DNA from: Bradyrhizobium guangzhouense
GTDB lineage: Bacteria; Pseudomonadota; Alphaproteobacteria; Rhizobiales; Xanthobacteraceae
DNA: 64,000 bases
Direction: 5' to 3'
Assembly (NCBI RefSeq): GCF_004114955.1
Contig: NZ_CP030053.1
Location: 3,534,001-3,598,000, forward strand
In this document: positions 40,676 through 50,338 of the stretch, one piece after another
Layout of the letters: every line of letters begins with the position of its first letter
How positions within the stretch are numbered: the first letter of the stretch is position 1
The notes under the pieces: model-generated
Told to the model about the DNA's origin: nothing
The model's input: the letters and a program-made list of their open reading frames with translations, nothing else
The model's database searches: none
Position numbers and translations under genes: made by a program

Positions 40676-40860
40676 TTTCAACTTATCCCAGTCCCAGTTT
40701 CTGTTGTTGCCTTCCGTAAGATCGGAAGGGCATCGGACGCTGTGGTCCAACTAACGACGTGCTTACACCACTGAAGCCGCAAGTTGTGTCTCTCAAAAGC
40801 CACAACAAATACAAAATGTAATAGTAGCTGACCCATAGTTCCCGCAGGGAACACGACAGC

Positions 40861-40887
40861 AAAAGGCCGGCGCGCGGCCGGCCTTTT
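40861..40887 (-). terminator. Intrinsic terminator of the second Omp gene
   Basis: AAAAGGCCGG and CCGGCCTTTT form a 10-bp stem with a 7-base loop, 24 bases after the Omp stop. The arms are nearly identical to those of the terminator at 39938-39962, consistent with tandem gene duplication. Confidence 0.85.
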
Positions 40888-40910
40888 ATTCTCGAATGAT
40901 TTCAGGTGGA

Positions 40911-41675
40911 TCAGTACTTCGCGATGACGGGGCCGCCCCAGCGATAATTGACGCGGACGAGACCCATGTCGACATTCTGGCCGATGCGATCGGTCTGGAA
41001 TGCACCGCCGCCGGGCGCATTCAGCGTCAGAGTCCTGCTGCCCAGGAAGATGTGGTCGTACTCAACGCCAACCGACCAGTTCGGCGCAAAGCCGAACTCG
41101 AGGCCGGCGCCGACCGTGCCGCCCCAGCGGTTATCGCTGGTCGAGGCGAGCAGGGTGCCGGCTCCAGCGAATCCGGGCGCGGTGTAGATATTGAACTTGT
41201 CGGCGACCACGGCACCGCCGCCCTTCACGTAGAACAGCACGTTGTTCCAGGCATAACCGACCTGGCCCGTGATCAGGCCGAAGGCGTCGATTTTCGAGCG
41301 GTTGCGCTGGCTCAGGATGAGCGCGCTGACATTGTCGCCGGAGAAGTCGGCCCAGTTGCCTTGGCCTTCGAGGCCGAACACCCAGTTGGCGGACTGCCAG
41401 CGATAGCCGACCTGGCCGCCGACGGTGCCGCCGGTCGCATTGTGGCAACCCTCGCCGAGCAGCGCGCCGGTGGTCGCCGCGAGGAAGTCCCAGCACTTGT
41501 GGCTCGATCCGCCACCGCCGTTGATGCCGATGTAGAAGCCGCTCCAGTCGTAGATGGTGGCGATCATCGGCGGCGGCGCCTTGGTGTAGGGACGCGCCGC
41601 AAGATCGGCTGCGTCAGCCGGTGCTGACAAGCCCAAGGCAACCATACCGATTGTACCGAACAGAATTTTCTTCAT
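40911..41675 (-). CDS. Omp25/Omp31-type outer-membrane protein, second copy
   Basis: This 254-residue paralogue of the adjacent Omp has the signal peptide MKKILFGTIGMVALGLSAPADA. The same mature start [14 protein letters not shown] and the YDWSGFYIGINGGG motif follow, and the C-terminus VNYRWGGPVIAKY matches. The first loop contains two Cys (KCWDF and GCHNA) absent from the first copy. It is about 30 residues longer, mostly in loops. It is transcribed away from ssb, and its upstream region carries a near-perfect 25-bp palindrome. Confidence 0.92.
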   Translation of the reverse strand: MKKILFGTIGMVALGLSAPADAADLAARPYTKAPPPMIATIYDWSGFYIGINGGGGSSHKCWDFLAATTGALLGEGCHNATGGTVGGQVGYRWQSANWVFGLEGQGNWADFSGDNVSALILSQRNRSKIDAFGLITGQVGYAWNNVLFYVKGGGAVVADKFNIYTAPGFAGAGTLLASTSDNRWGGTVGAGLEFGFAPNWSVGVEYDHIFLGSRTLTLNAPGGGAFQTDRIGQNVDMGLVRVNYRWGGPVIAKY

Positions 41676-41773
41676 TGCAGTCTCCCCAGTGTCGTCCGCT
41701 TCAGTCGTCCCCTGAAGCGGTCAATCAGGCGCGACGCCCATATGAACCAATTCCGAGTCGGACCGTAGTCCAA

Positions 41774-41798
41774 TCCGGAGGCGGAGTCCGTCTCCGGA
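41774..41798. repeat. 25-bp near-perfect palindrome upstream of Omp copy 2
   Basis: Two 12-base arms, TCCGGAGGCGGA (41774-41785) and TCCGTCTCCGGA (41787-41798), are inverted with one mismatch around a single base. It lies about 100 bases before the Omp ATG. With almost no loop, an operator is as likely as an RNA hairpin. Confidence 0.55.
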
Positions 41799-41940
41799 AT
41801 GCAACACTCGTCGGCCAACTGAGGGGGCATAACCTAATGAAGATTAAGCATTTTCTTGCCTGTGCCGGTTCCAATTCATGATGTCGTGCATAGAGGCGGC
41901 GACTACCGATTGCACGCTTGGGTCGCATCAATTTCGGTAG

Positions 41941-41955
41941 GAACAAATCTGGAAC
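41941..41955 (+). promoter_or_regulatory. LexA (SOS) box upstream of ssb
   Basis: GAAC (41941-41944), seven bases, then GAAC (41952-41955) matches the alphaproteobacterial LexA operator. The second half overlaps a TGGAAC -35-like hexamer located 17 bases before a TATATG -10-like element, so binding would block the promoter. It is 144 bases upstream of the ssb ATG. Confidence 0.75.
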
Positions 41956-42098
41956 AAATGTTTGGTCGGTGCTATATGTGGGGATAACCAAGGGTGTGCC
42001 GGGCCGATCGGCCCTCGTAAGCGTATAGGGTCGACCCAACAGGCGGCAGCGCGGGCGCGCCTTTTCGAAATTCAGTGCATTTGGAGTGGAGAGCGGCG

Positions 42099-42596
42099 AT
42101 GGCGGGAAGCGTCAACAAGGTCATTCTGGTCGGAAATCTCGGCAAGGATCCGGAAATCCGCCGCACCCAGGACGGGCGGCCGATCGCGAATCTGAGCATC
42201 GCGACCTCCGAGACCTGGCGCGACAAGAATAGCGGCGAGCGCAAGGAAAAGACCGAGTGGCATCGCGTCGTGATCTTCAACGAAGGGCTTTGCAAGGTCG
42301 CCGAGCAGTATCTGAAGAAGGGCGCCAAGGTGTACATCGAGGGGGCGCTTCAGACCCGCAAATGGACCGATCAGAGCGGTGTGGAGAAGTACTCGACCGA
42401 GGTCGTGCTGCAGGGTTTCAACTCGACGCTGACGATGCTCGACGGCCGCGGCGGTGGCGGAGGCGGCGGCAGCTTCGGCGACGAGCCGGGCGGCGATTTC
42501 GGCTCGTCCGGTCCGGTCAGCAGCGCACCGCGCCGCCCCGTGGCCGCGGGCGGCGGTGGCCGCAACAACGACATGGACGACGATATCCCGTTCTGA
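42099..42596 (+). CDS. ssb: Single-stranded DNA-binding protein
   Basis: SSB coats single-stranded DNA and recruits repair and replication proteins. The 165-residue product has an N-terminal OB fold ([20 protein letters not shown], then [37 protein letters not shown]). A Gly-rich linker leads to the C-terminal acidic tip DMDDDIPF that binds partner proteins. The ATG at 42099 (MAGSVNKV) is chosen; the frame is open to 42075. A LexA box indicates SOS control. Confidence 0.96.
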   Translation: MAGSVNKVILVGNLGKDPEIRRTQDGRPIANLSIATSETWRDKNSGERKEKTEWHRVVIFNEGLCKVAEQYLKKGAKVYIEGALQTRKWTDQSGVEKYSTEVVLQGFNSTLTMLDGRGGGGGGGSFGDEPGGDFGSSGPVSSAPRRPVAAGGGGRNNDMDDDIPF

Positions 42597-42954
42597 GGCG
42601 AGGCGGAGCTTCGCATTTCGCCTTGCTCGCGGGAAGCGGCAGGTGTTCCCACTGATTGGCCGGTTGGATCGGGGTACCGATCACCGGCGCATCATGGTCC
42701 CAATGTTTGTGGGCGCGCCGGTGGTGGCGGGGCTGTTCACGCTGCCGCCCGGGCGCATGATGCATGACGTGGTTTTCGGGACCTGAGCGGCGGTTCCCGG
42801 AGGCTTGCCCAGAGCTTGCCCAAGGCGGTACCAGGAAGGGCGTAAGTCTCTGGAAGAACAGTCGGAAAAAGCGCTTCCCGGAAGCCTCCAAGGGTGGTTA
42901 TCAGGGCCTCGATGCGCTATATGATTCCCAGATAAAACTTCACCGGATTCCCCC
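42597..42954. other. ssb-gyrA intergenic region
   Basis: Apart from the DUF2306 remnant, this 358-bp region has no gene. A long-spaced 8-bp inverted repeat (GGAGGCTT at 42799 and AAGCCTCC at 42882) lies before gyrA; its role is unclear. Confidence 0.45.
42640..42786 (+). pseudogene. C-terminal remnant of a DUF2306-like membrane protein
   Basis: Before the gyrA leader, one frame carries HRRIMVPMFVGAPVVAGLFTL followed by PPGRMMHDVVFG and a stop. This closely resembles the end of DUF2306 membrane proteins, which as I remember them end in ...RRTM...LGALVVAGLFT...PGRIMH. No matching N-terminus or start is present upstream, where the ssb gene ends. It appears to be the last quarter of a deleted gene. 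Confidence 0.6.
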
Positions 42955-45699
42955 TTGGCTGACGACGACAACAAGCCCGGCGACCAGCCGGCGCAACCCT
43001 CGGACATTCGCCCCGTCTCGATCTACGAGGAGATGAAGAAGTCCTACCTCGATTACGCCATGAGCGTGATCGTGTCGCGCGCGCTGCCCGATGCGCGCGA
43101 CGGGTTGAAGCCCGTGCACCGCCGCATCCTGTTCTCGATGAACGAGGAAGGCTACACACCCGACAAGAAGCACAAGAAGTCGGCCGGTATCGTCGGCGAC
43201 GTCATGGGCCAATACCATCCGCATGGCGACCAGGCGATCTATGACGCGCTGGTCCGTATGGCGCAGCCCTTCTCGATGCGCGAACTGCTGGTGGACGGGC
43301 AGGGCAATTTCGGCTCCGTCGACGGCGATCCGCCGGCGGCGATGCGGTATACCGAATCCCGCCTGACCAAGATCGCGCTCAAGCTGCTCGACGACATCGA
43401 CAACGAGACGGTCGATTTCCAGGACAACTATGACGGCTCGACCAAGGAGCCCGTGGTTCTGCCGGCGCGGTTCCCCAACCTGCTGGTCAACGGAGCCGGC
43501 GGCATCGCGGTCGGCATGGCCACCAACATCCCGCCGCACAATCTCGGCGAGGTCATCGACGCCTGTCTTGCGCTGGTCGACAACCCGTCGCTGACCATCG
43601 ACGAGCTCAACAACATCATCCCGGGCCCGGACTTCCCGACCGGTGGCATCATCCTCGGACGCCAGGGCATCCGCAGCGCCTATCATCTCGGCCGCGGCTC
43701 CATCGTGATGCGCGGCAAGGTCGAGTTCGAGACGATCCGGAAGGAGCGCGAGGCGATCGTCATCACCGAGATCCCGTATCAGGTGAACAAGGCGACGATG
43801 GTCGAGCGCATCGCCGAGCTCTACAAGGAAAAGAAGATCGAGGGCATCTCCGATCTGCGCGACGAATCCGACCGCGATGGCTACCGCGTCGTCGTCGAGC
43901 TCAAGCGCGATGCCGTGCCCGACGTGGTGCTGAACCAGCTCTACAAATTCACGCCGCTGCAGACCTCTTTCGGCGTCAACGCCGTCGCGCTCGACAGTGG
44001 TCGTCCGCAGACGATGAACCTGAAGGACATGCTGACGATCTTCGTCGGCTTCCGCGAGCAGGTCATCACACGCCGCACCAAATACAAGCTGCGCAAGGCG
44101 CGCGAACGCGCGCATGAGCAGGTCGGTCTTGCGATCGCGGTCGCCAATATCGACGAGATCATCAAGGTCATCCGGACCTCGCCGACGCCGGCTGCCGCGC
44201 GCGACACCCTGATGACGCGTGACTGGCCGGCCCGTGATGTCGAGGACATCATCACGCTGATCGATGATCCCCGCCATCGCATCAACGAGGACGGCACCAT
44301 CCGCCTGTCGCTGGATCAGGCCAAGGCGATCCTGGAACTGCGCCTGGCGCGGCTCACGGCGCTCGGCCGCGACGAGATCGGCGAGGAGCTGGCAAAACTC
44401 GCCGGCGAGATCGGCGAGTATCTCGAGATCCTGCACTCGCGCGCCCGCATCCTCGACATCATCAAGACCGAGCTCGCCGAGGTGAAGGCCGAGTTCGCCA
44501 CCCCGCGCCGCACCGTGATCATGGAGCAGGAAGGCGAGGTCGAGGACGAGGACCTGATCCAGCGCGAGGACATGGTCGTCACCGTCTCGCATGCCGGCTA
44601 TGTCAAGCGCGTGCCGCTGTCGGCTTATCGCGCCCAGCGCCGCGGCGGCAAGGGCCGCTCCGGCATGCAGACCCGCGACGAGGATTTCGTCAGCCGGCTC
44701 TTTGTCGCCTCAACTCATACTCCGGTGCTGTTCTTCTCGTCCCGTGGCCAAGTCTATAAGGAAAAGGTCTGGCGCCTGCCAATGGCGGCACCCAACGCGC
44801 GCGGCAAGGCGCTGATCAATATCCTGCCGCTGGAGCAGGGCGAACGCATCACCACCATCATGCCGCTGCCCGAGGATGAATCGACCTGGGCGCAACTGGA
44901 TGTAATGTTCGCCACGACCGGCGGCAACGTTCGCCGCAACAAGCTGTCCGACTTCGTCGACGTCCGCCGTTCCGGCATCATCGCCATGAAGCTCGACGAC
45001 GGCGAAGCGATCGTCGACGTGCAGATCTGCACCGAGCGTGACGACGTGCTGCTGACCGCGGCCGGCGGCCAGTGCATCCGCTTCCCGGTCCCCGATGTCC
45101 GCGTCTTCACCGGTCGCACCTCGATGGGCGTGCGCGGCATTGCGCTCGGCGAGGGCGACAAGGTGATCTCGCTGGCGATCCTGCGCCATGTCGAGACCAC
45201 GTCCGATGAGCGTTCGGCCTATCTGAAGATGCGCCGCGCGGTCGCCGGCGAAGCTGCGGCTGAAGAGCCGGCAGCCGATGCCGAGGCGGAGGAGACCTCC
45301 GGCAGCTTCCAGCTTCCGCAGGAGCGCTATGCCGAGATGTCGGCGGCCGAGCAGGTCGTGCTGACCGTCTCCGTCAACGGCTATGGCAAGCGGACCTCGT
45401 CCTACGAGTACCGAACCACGGGCCGCGGCGGCAAAGGCATCGTCGCCATGAGCGTCAACAACCGCAACGGCAACCTGGTGGCGTCCTTCCCGGTCGAGGA
45501 TGCGGATCAGATCATGCTGGTCACCGACAAGGGCCAACTGATCCGCTGCCCGGTCGAAGGCATCCGCATCGCCGGCCGCTCGACGCAAGGCGTCATCGTG
45601 TTCGATACCGCCGAGGACGAGCACGTCGTCTCGGTCGAGCACATCACGGAAGAGGCCGAGAGCGGAAATGGCGCGAATGGGGAGACGAACGGGGATTGA
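42955..45699 (+). CDS. gyrA: DNA gyrase subunit A
   Basis: GyrA is the DNA-cleaving subunit of gyrase, which introduces negative supercoils. The 914-residue protein has the winged-helix region with the catalytic Tyr in AAMRYTE and the GyrA box QRRGGKG near residue 560. The C-terminal beta-pinwheel ends in an acidic tail. The quinolone region reads [10 protein letters not shown]: the residue aligned with E. coli Ser83 is Gln (codon 43231-43233) and the Asp87 equivalent is kept. Translation appears to start at TTG 42955 (MADDDNKP), because no ATG or GTG lies in frame nearby. Confidence 0.96.
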   Translation: MADDDNKPGDQPAQPSDIRPVSIYEEMKKSYLDYAMSVIVSRALPDARDGLKPVHRRILFSMNEEGYTPDKKHKKSAGIVGDVMGQYHPHGDQAIYDALVRMAQPFSMRELLVDGQGNFGSVDGDPPAAMRYTESRLTKIALKLLDDIDNETVDFQDNYDGSTKEPVVLPARFPNLLVNGAGGIAVGMATNIPPHNLGEVIDACLALVDNPSLTIDELNNIIPGPDFPTGGIILGRQGIRSAYHLGRGSIVMRGKVEFETIRKEREAIVITEIPYQVNKATMVERIAELYKEKKIEGISDLRDESDRDGYRVVVELKRDAVPDVVLNQLYKFTPLQTSFGVNAVALDSGRPQTMNLKDMLTIFVGFREQVITRRTKYKLRKARERAHEQVGLAIAVANIDEIIKVIRTSPTPAAARDTLMTRDWPARDVEDIITLIDDPRHRINEDGTIRLSLDQAKAILELRLARLTALGRDEIGEELAKLAGEIGEYLEILHSRARILDIIKTELAEVKAEFATPRRTVIMEQEGEVEDEDLIQREDMVVTVSHAGYVKRVPLSAYRAQRRGGKGRSGMQTRDEDFVSRLFVASTHTPVLFFSSRGQVYKEKVWRLPMAAPNARGKALINILPLEQGERITTIMPLPEDESTWAQLDVMFATTGGNVRRNKLSDFVDVRRSGIIAMKLDDGEAIVDVQICTERDDVLLTAAGGQCIRFPVPDVRVFTGRTSMGVRGIALGEGDKVISLAILRHVETTSDERSAYLKMRRAVAGEAAAEEPAADAEAEETSGSFQLPQERYAEMSAAEQVVLTVSVNGYGKRTSSYEYRTTGRGGKGIVAMSVNNRNGNLVASFPVEDADQIMLVTDKGQLIRCPVEGIRIAGRSTQGVIVFDTAEDEHVVSVEHITEEAESGNGANGETNGD

Positions 45700-45710
45700 T
45701 GCGTCATTCC

Positions 45711-45749
45711 CGTAGCCCGGATTTCGCTGCGTGCTCCATCCGGGCTACG
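45711..45749. repeat. Inverted repeat between convergent gyrA and kup, family E
   Basis: CGTAGCCCGGAT (45711-45722) and ATCCGGGCTACG (45738-45749) are perfect 12-base complements with a 15-base loop. Placed 11 bases after gyrA and 8 before the kup stop, it can serve as a bidirectional terminator. Confidence 0.75.
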
Positions 45750-45757
45750 CACGTGTC

Positions 45758-47731
45758 CTAAATCTCCAGCTCCGTCCCGAACTCCACGACCTGCTTGGTC
45801 GGAACCCCGAAGAACGCGGCCGATCGTTCGGCGTTGCGCTGGAGGAAGGCGAACAGGCCTTCGCGCCACACCCACATGCCCGGAACGTCCTCGCGCGGGA
45901 TGATGGTCTCGCGCCCGACATAATAGGTGATGTCGGAGAGGTCGATGCCGGGCAGCTTGCCCTGGCGGCAGGCGAGCGTCAGTCCTTCATAGATCGTCGG
46001 GTTCTGCATGAAGCCGTAATGCAGGATCACGCGGGTGATGCCGGGGATGATCTCGATGATTTCGGCGCGGTCCGCCTCGGCGATGTGAGGCAGTTCCTCG
46101 ATCAGCACGGTGACGAGGATGATGCGCTCGTGCAGCACGTGGTTGTGCTTGACGAATTGCGTCAGTGCGAGCGGCACGCCTTTCGGCGCCGAGGCCAGGT
46201 ACACGGCGGTCCCGGGCAGCCTTGCCTTGCACTTGTTGACGGCGGTTTCGATCAGGTCTTCCTCTGGCTGGCGCAGCCGGGCGCGGGCCGCCTCGACCAG
46301 CTTCACGCCTGCGCGCCATGTCAGCATCAGGAAGGCGACGAGGCCGGCGAGCAATAACGGAAACCAGCCGCCCTCGAACAGCTTGATCGAGTTGGCGGAG
46401 AAGAAGATCACGTCGATCACGAAGAAGAAGCCGTTCACGGCGACGACGAGCCACGGCGAATAGCCCCACTGGATCGCGACCAGGGCCGCAAGCAGCGTGG
46501 TGATCGCCATCAAGAGCGACACCGCGATGCCATAGGCGCCGGCGAGCGCATCCGAGGTGCCGAAGCTGAGCACCGCGCCGAGCGTTGCTGCGGCGAGCAG
46601 CCAGTTCACCAGCGGCACGTAGATCTGTCCGATCGCATCGCTCGTGGTGTGGCGGATCTGCATGCGCGGCAGGAAGCCGAGCTGGATCGACTGCTGGGTC
46701 AGCGAGAACACGCCGGAGATGATGGCCTGCGAGGCAATCACGGTCGCCAGGGCCGAGAACGCGACCAGACCGTAATGCAGGAAGTCGGGGCAGAGCTGGA
46801 AGAACGGATTCTCGATCATCGTGGGATCGGTGATCAGCAGCCCGGCCTGGCCGAAATAATTCAGCACCAGCGCCGGCAGGCAGATCCCGAACCAGGCGAG
46901 CCGGATCGGCAGACGGCCGAAATGCCCCATGTCGGCATACATCGCCTCACCGCCTGTCACCGCGAGGAAGGCGGCACCCAGGATGGCGAAGGAGACCTGG
47001 AAGTCCTGATGGATCAGGAAGTCCACGGCGTAGAACGGGCTGAGCGCCGCCAGCACGGCCGGCGCCTTGAGGATGCCGTGGATGCCGAGCGCGGCCAGCA
47101 CGAGGAACCAGGCCAGCATGACCGGTCCGAAGATGCGGCCGATGAAACCGGTGCCTTGTTTCTGCATCACGAACAGGCCGACCAGGATGGCGATGGTCAG
47201 CGGCACCACGACCGGCGAAAGCGAGGGGGCGTCGACCTTGAGACCTTCGATGGCTGACAGCACCGAGATGGCCGGCGTGATCGCGCCGTCGCCATAGAGC
47301 AGGGCAGCGCCAACGAGGCCGACCACCAGCAGATGGGCGCGCCAGCTGCCGGGCTGGGCGTGACGGGCATGCAGCAGCGCCAATAGCGCAACGATGCCGC
47401 CTTCACCGCGGTTGTCTGCGCGCAGGATCAGCAGCGCATATTTCAGCGAGATGATCAGCAGCAGCGCCCACAGGATCAGCGAGGCAACGCCGAGGACCGC
47501 GTCTTGTGTCACCGTGCCGCCATGCGCAGCCGCCTTGGCGGCTTCCTTCAGCGCATAGAGGGGGCTGGTGCCGATATCGCCATAGACCACCCCGAGGGCG
47601 CCCATGGTCATGGCAAGCGGAAGCGGATTGGGTTGATGGCCGGAAGCGACTGCGGGCGTACTGGACAATTGCAAACCCCTCAATGGGACCGCGCCCATCG
47701 GGCCGTTCCGAGGGGCGCGCGCGTCAGACAC
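45758..47731 (-). CDS. kup: Potassium uptake protein Kup
   Basis: Kup is a proton-coupled potassium importer of the inner membrane. The 657-residue protein has about 12 membrane helices, with the signature GALGVVYGDIGTSPLYALKE near residue 44 and LLYGDGAITPAISVLSAIEG. A C-terminal cytoplasmic domain of about 150 residues ends near VVEFGTELEI. It lacks kdp neighbours. The start at 47731 leaves a 40-residue cytoplasmic N-terminal tail, longer than in some homologues, so a later start is possible. Confidence 0.94.
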   Translation of the reverse strand: MSDARAPRNGPMGAVPLRGLQLSSTPAVASGHQPNPLPLAMTMGALGVVYGDIGTSPLYALKEAAKAAAHGGTVTQDAVLGVASLILWALLLIISLKYALLILRADNRGEGGIVALLALLHARHAQPGSWRAHLLVVGLVGAALLYGDGAITPAISVLSAIEGLKVDAPSLSPVVVPLTIAILVGLFVMQKQGTGFIGRIFGPVMLAWFLVLAALGIHGILKAPAVLAALSPFYAVDFLIHQDFQVSFAILGAAFLAVTGGEAMYADMGHFGRLPIRLAWFGICLPALVLNYFGQAGLLITDPTMIENPFFQLCPDFLHYGLVAFSALATVIASQAIISGVFSLTQQSIQLGFLPRMQIRHTTSDAIGQIYVPLVNWLLAAATLGAVLSFGTSDALAGAYGIAVSLLMAITTLLAALVAIQWGYSPWLVVAVNGFFFVIDVIFFSANSIKLFEGGWFPLLLAGLVAFLMLTWRAGVKLVEAARARLRQPEEDLIETAVNKCKARLPGTAVYLASAPKGVPLALTQFVKHNHVLHERIILVTVLIEELPHIAEADRAEIIEIIPGITRVILHYGFMQNPTIYEGLTLACRQGKLPGIDLSDITYYVGRETIIPREDVPGMWVWREGLFAFLQRNAERSAAFFGVPTKQVVEFGTELEI

Positions 47732-47813
47732 TCTGCGACGAGACGTCGCAAATTGCCATGGGGTTTCTACCGGGGTTTGTGTCTGCGTTTATGACGCCGG
47801 CCTGACAAATCGT

Positions 47814-48071
47814 CTACGGCGTGCGGTCGGCCGTCACGAGGCGAGCAACACGCACGTCAGCCTTGGTGCCGGCGCGGCGCAGGCAGGAAGCCTCGAAGTT
47901 CGGCCACGCCTGCTGCGAGCAGTCCCTGCCGATGGCCTTGATGTCGAGCCGGTCGCCCTTGGCCAGCGGTTGCGGCACGCTCGCTTCGACGGTCGGAGCA
48001 AAACCGGGCAGGAGGGTGAGGGCTGCAGCAACACACGCAGCAACGGCGATCGCTGAAAGAGCTTTGATCAT
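47814..48071 (-). CDS. Small secreted protein with two cysteines
   Basis: This 85-residue protein has a signal peptide (MIKALSAIAVAACVAAAL, cleavage around residue 30). The short mature part reads DRLDIKAIGRDCSQQAWPNF and ASCLRRAG; the two Cys could form a disulfide. I recall a small family of such proteins in Bradyrhizobium, with the same DRLDIK and CSxQ motifs, but no function. The ATG at 48071 is used. Confidence 0.72.
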   Translation of the reverse strand: MIKALSAIAVAACVAAALTLLPGFAPTVEASVPQPLAKGDRLDIKAIGRDCSQQAWPNFEASCLRRAGTKADVRVARLVTADRTP

Positions 48072-48329
48072 TGACGTCCCCTGTGATGCGGCCGCTACGC
48101 CCAGTATGCGGCCCGTCATTCGTTGGCTGGATTAGTAACCATGGCCAGTTTCCGGACGTCTTCGCCGATGCCGGAAATGGTTTCGTCCGCGTCCCGTTGT
48201 GTGTCGTGGGCGCCCCGAGGACGAAACAAACCAGGGCTTTCCGACGCGGGATGCCGGGAAAATCGTCAGGAAACTGCCGCGGAACCCGTCCGGCTTGCCG
48301 GGCGGGGCCGGGCGCGGTAGGACGAAGCC

Positions 48330-48824
48330 ATGCCGCGCATTGCCTTTTACCCGGGTTCCTTCGACCCCATCACCAACGGCCATCTGGATGTGGTCCGGAG
48401 CAGCGTGCCGCTGTGCGACCGCCTGGTGGTCGCGGTCGGGATCCATCCCGGCAAGAAGCCGCTGTTTTCGACCGAAGAGCGGCTCAAGATGCTTCATGAC
48501 GTCTGCGGGCCGGTGGCGGCGCAGGCCGGTTGCACGCTCGAGGCCGTGACCTACGACGATCTCGCTGTGGCCGCGGCGCGCAAATACGGCGCCACCATCA
48601 TGATTCGGGGTCTGCGCGATGGCACCGATCTCGACTACGAGATGCAGCTCGCCGGCATGAACGGCACCATGGCGCCCGAGGTGCAAACCGTCTTCCTGCC
48701 GGCCTCACCCCTGGTCCGCCCGATTACCGGCACATTGGTGCGTCAGATCGCCGGTATGGGCGGAGACGTCTCGGCCTTCGTACCGCCGCTCGTTGCATCT
48801 CAGCTCAAGGCAAAATTCGCCTGA
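48330..48824 (+). CDS. coaD: Phosphopantetheine adenylyltransferase
   Basis: CoaD transfers AMP to 4'-phosphopantetheine, the penultimate step of coenzyme A synthesis. The 164-residue product has the nucleotidyltransferase motif [16 protein letters not shown] at the N-terminus, and [22 protein letters not shown] in the middle. The late region [20 protein letters not shown] replaces the ISSS-type motif. The length is standard. It starts a plus-strand group with the cyclophilins and queA. Confidence 0.96.
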   Translation: MPRIAFYPGSFDPITNGHLDVVRSSVPLCDRLVVAVGIHPGKKPLFSTEERLKMLHDVCGPVAAQAGCTLEAVTYDDLAVAAARKYGATIMIRGLRDGTDLDYEMQLAGMNGTMAPEVQTVFLPASPLVRPITGTLVRQIAGMGGDVSAFVPPLVASQLKAKFA

Positions 48825-48864
48825 AAACGGCGCGCTTTTTCATCTCACCTGATCCGGAGTTTTC

Positions 48865-49440
48865 ATGAACCGTCGTATCGCAATTCTTGCCACGATGTTT
48901 GTCGCGCTGGTTGGCGCGGTCCCTGCGATCGCGCAGCAGCTGCCGGCCAATCTCGACAAGGCCAATGCGCTCGTCATCGACACCACCAAGGGCCGCATCG
49001 TCATCAAGCTCAGGACCGACCTGGCGCCGCAGCACGCCGAGCGCCTGAAGCAGCTCGCGCGCGAGGGCTTCTACAACAACGTGCCGTTCCACCGCGTGAT
49101 GGACGGCTTCATGGCCCAGACCGGCGACGGCCAGAACGGCAACGGCACCGGCGGTTCGAAATATCCGAATCTGAAGCAGGAATTCTCCAAGGTTCACTTC
49201 GCCCGCGGCATCGTCGGCATGGCCCGGCGCGGCGATAGCGTCGATACCGCCAACTCGCAGTTCTTCATCATGTTTGCCGATGGCGGCAGCCTCGACGGCC
49301 AGTACACCGTGGTCGGCGAGGTCGTGCAGGGCATGGACGTCGTCGACAAGCTGAAGAAGGCGCCGGCCGGCTCGCCGAGCGGCACCGTCACCGATCCCGA
49401 CAAGATGGTGAAGGTGCAGGTCGCCTCCGACATCAAGTAG
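48865..49440 (+). CDS. Periplasmic peptidyl-prolyl isomerase (cyclophilin)
   Basis: This is a 191-residue cyclophilin with a cleavable signal peptide (MNRRIAILATMFVALVGAVP). Catalytic-domain motifs include YNNVPFHRVMDGFMAQTGDG and SQFFIMFADGGSLDGQYTVVGEV. The Arg of FHRV and the QFFI stretch are the isomerase active-site residues. It assists proline isomerisation in the periplasm. A cytoplasmic paralogue lies two genes downstream. Confidence 0.92.
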   Translation: MNRRIAILATMFVALVGAVPAIAQQLPANLDKANALVIDTTKGRIVIKLRTDLAPQHAERLKQLAREGFYNNVPFHRVMDGFMAQTGDGQNGNGTGGSKYPNLKQEFSKVHFARGIVGMARRGDSVDTANSQFFIMFADGGSLDGQYTVVGEVVQGMDVVDKLKKAPAGSPSGTVTDPDKMVKVQVASDIK

Positions 49441-49448
49441 GAGGGCGC

Positions 49449-49859
49449 ATGGCGCGCCGCGGCGACAGGCTTCTGCTGGCTGCCGCAGCGCTCCTGCTCG
49501 GCACGATCGGCGCCGCGGCCGAGGACGCGAAGGTCGACACCATCGCGGACATCTCCAAATACTTGCAAACCTGCTGGAAACCGCCACCAGCCAGCAAGGC
49601 TCACCCTATCGACATCACCGTCATCGTGAGCTTTAACCGGAGCGGAAACATTTTGGGCCATCCGCGAATTTCCTATGAATCCGCGGATGCCACCGACGAA
49701 GACCGGCTGCAATACCGCATCGCAGTGATGGAGACATTGCAGCGCTGCACGCCGTTGCCATTTACCGATGCAATGGCCGGCGCGGCCGCGGGACGTCCCT
49801 TCGCGATCCCGATCCGTCGCCGGAAGACTTCACCTCCAACACAAGAGAGACGAGCATGA
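49449..49859 (+). CDS. Secreted protein with TonB/TolA C-terminal-like domain
   Basis: This 136-residue protein has a signal peptide (residues 1-24). The body contains TCWKPPPASKAHPIDITVIV, then SFNRSGNILGHPRISY and LERCTP-like LQRCTPLPF. This order resembles the C-terminal domain of TonB/TolA-type proteins, with conserved W-x-P, F/G-x-I and CxPLPF elements. No membrane-anchored N-terminal part is present, so energy transduction is doubtful. It sits between two cyclophilins and overlaps the next start (ATGA). Confidence 0.65.
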   Translation: MARRGDRLLLAAAALLLGTIGAAAEDAKVDTIADISKYLQTCWKPPPASKAHPIDITVIVSFNRSGNILGHPRISYESADATDEDRLQYRIAVMETLQRCTPLPFTDAMAGAAAGRPFAIPIRRRKTSPPTQERRA

Positions 49860-50320
49860 GCGTCACCGAAAACACATTGATCCTCGAGACCACGCAGGGC
49901 CCCGTCACCATCGAAATGCGCCCGGACCTCGCGCCCGGCCATGTTGCCCGCATCAAGGAGCTGGTCCGCGAGGGCTTCTACGACGGCATCGTGTTCCATC
50001 GTGTGATCGAGGGCTTCATGGCGCAGACCGGCTGTCCGCACGGCACCGGCACCGGCGGGTCGGGCAAGAAGCTGAAGGCCGAGTTCAACAAGGAGCCGCA
50101 TGTCCGCGGCACGACCTCGATGGCGCGTGCGGCGAGCCCCGACTCCGGCGACAGCCAGTTCTTCATCTGCTTCGACGACGCCCGCTTCCTCGACAACCAG
50201 TACACGGTATGGGGCAAGGTCACCGAGGGCATGGAGAACGTCGACAAGATCAAGCGCGGCGAACCGGTGCAGAATCCGGACAAGATCGTCAAGGCGCGGA
50301 TGGCGGCCGACAAGGAGTAA
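49856..50320 (+). CDS. Cytoplasmic peptidyl-prolyl isomerase (cyclophilin)
   Basis: This 154-residue cyclophilin without a signal peptide has FYDGIVFHRVIEGFMAQTGC, GTTSMARAASPDSGDSQFFI and NQYTVWGKVTEGMENVDKI. The active-site Arg in FHRV and the QFF motif are present. It is the cytosolic partner of the periplasmic copy upstream, in the same transcription unit and coupled to the gene before it. Confidence 0.93.
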   Translation: MSVTENTLILETTQGPVTIEMRPDLAPGHVARIKELVREGFYDGIVFHRVIEGFMAQTGCPHGTGTGGSGKKLKAEFNKEPHVRGTTSMARAASPDSGDSQFFICFDDARFLDNQYTVWGKVTEGMENVDKIKRGEPVQNPDKIVKARMAADKE

Positions 50321-50338
50321 CGGCGGCTTCTTGCCGTC

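Larger units (their letters stand above)
41676..42098. other. Divergent control region between Omp copy 2 and ssb
   Basis: This 423-bp region has no credible gene. It contains a 25-bp palindrome near the Omp side and a LexA box with a TATATG -10-like element near the ssb side. Confidence 0.6.

Noticed and set aside
48072..48329. Possible leader or repeat in the gap before coaD
   Set aside because: No conserved repeat arms, leader peptide or convincing promoter was found; the minus-strand frame there is antisense to coaD.
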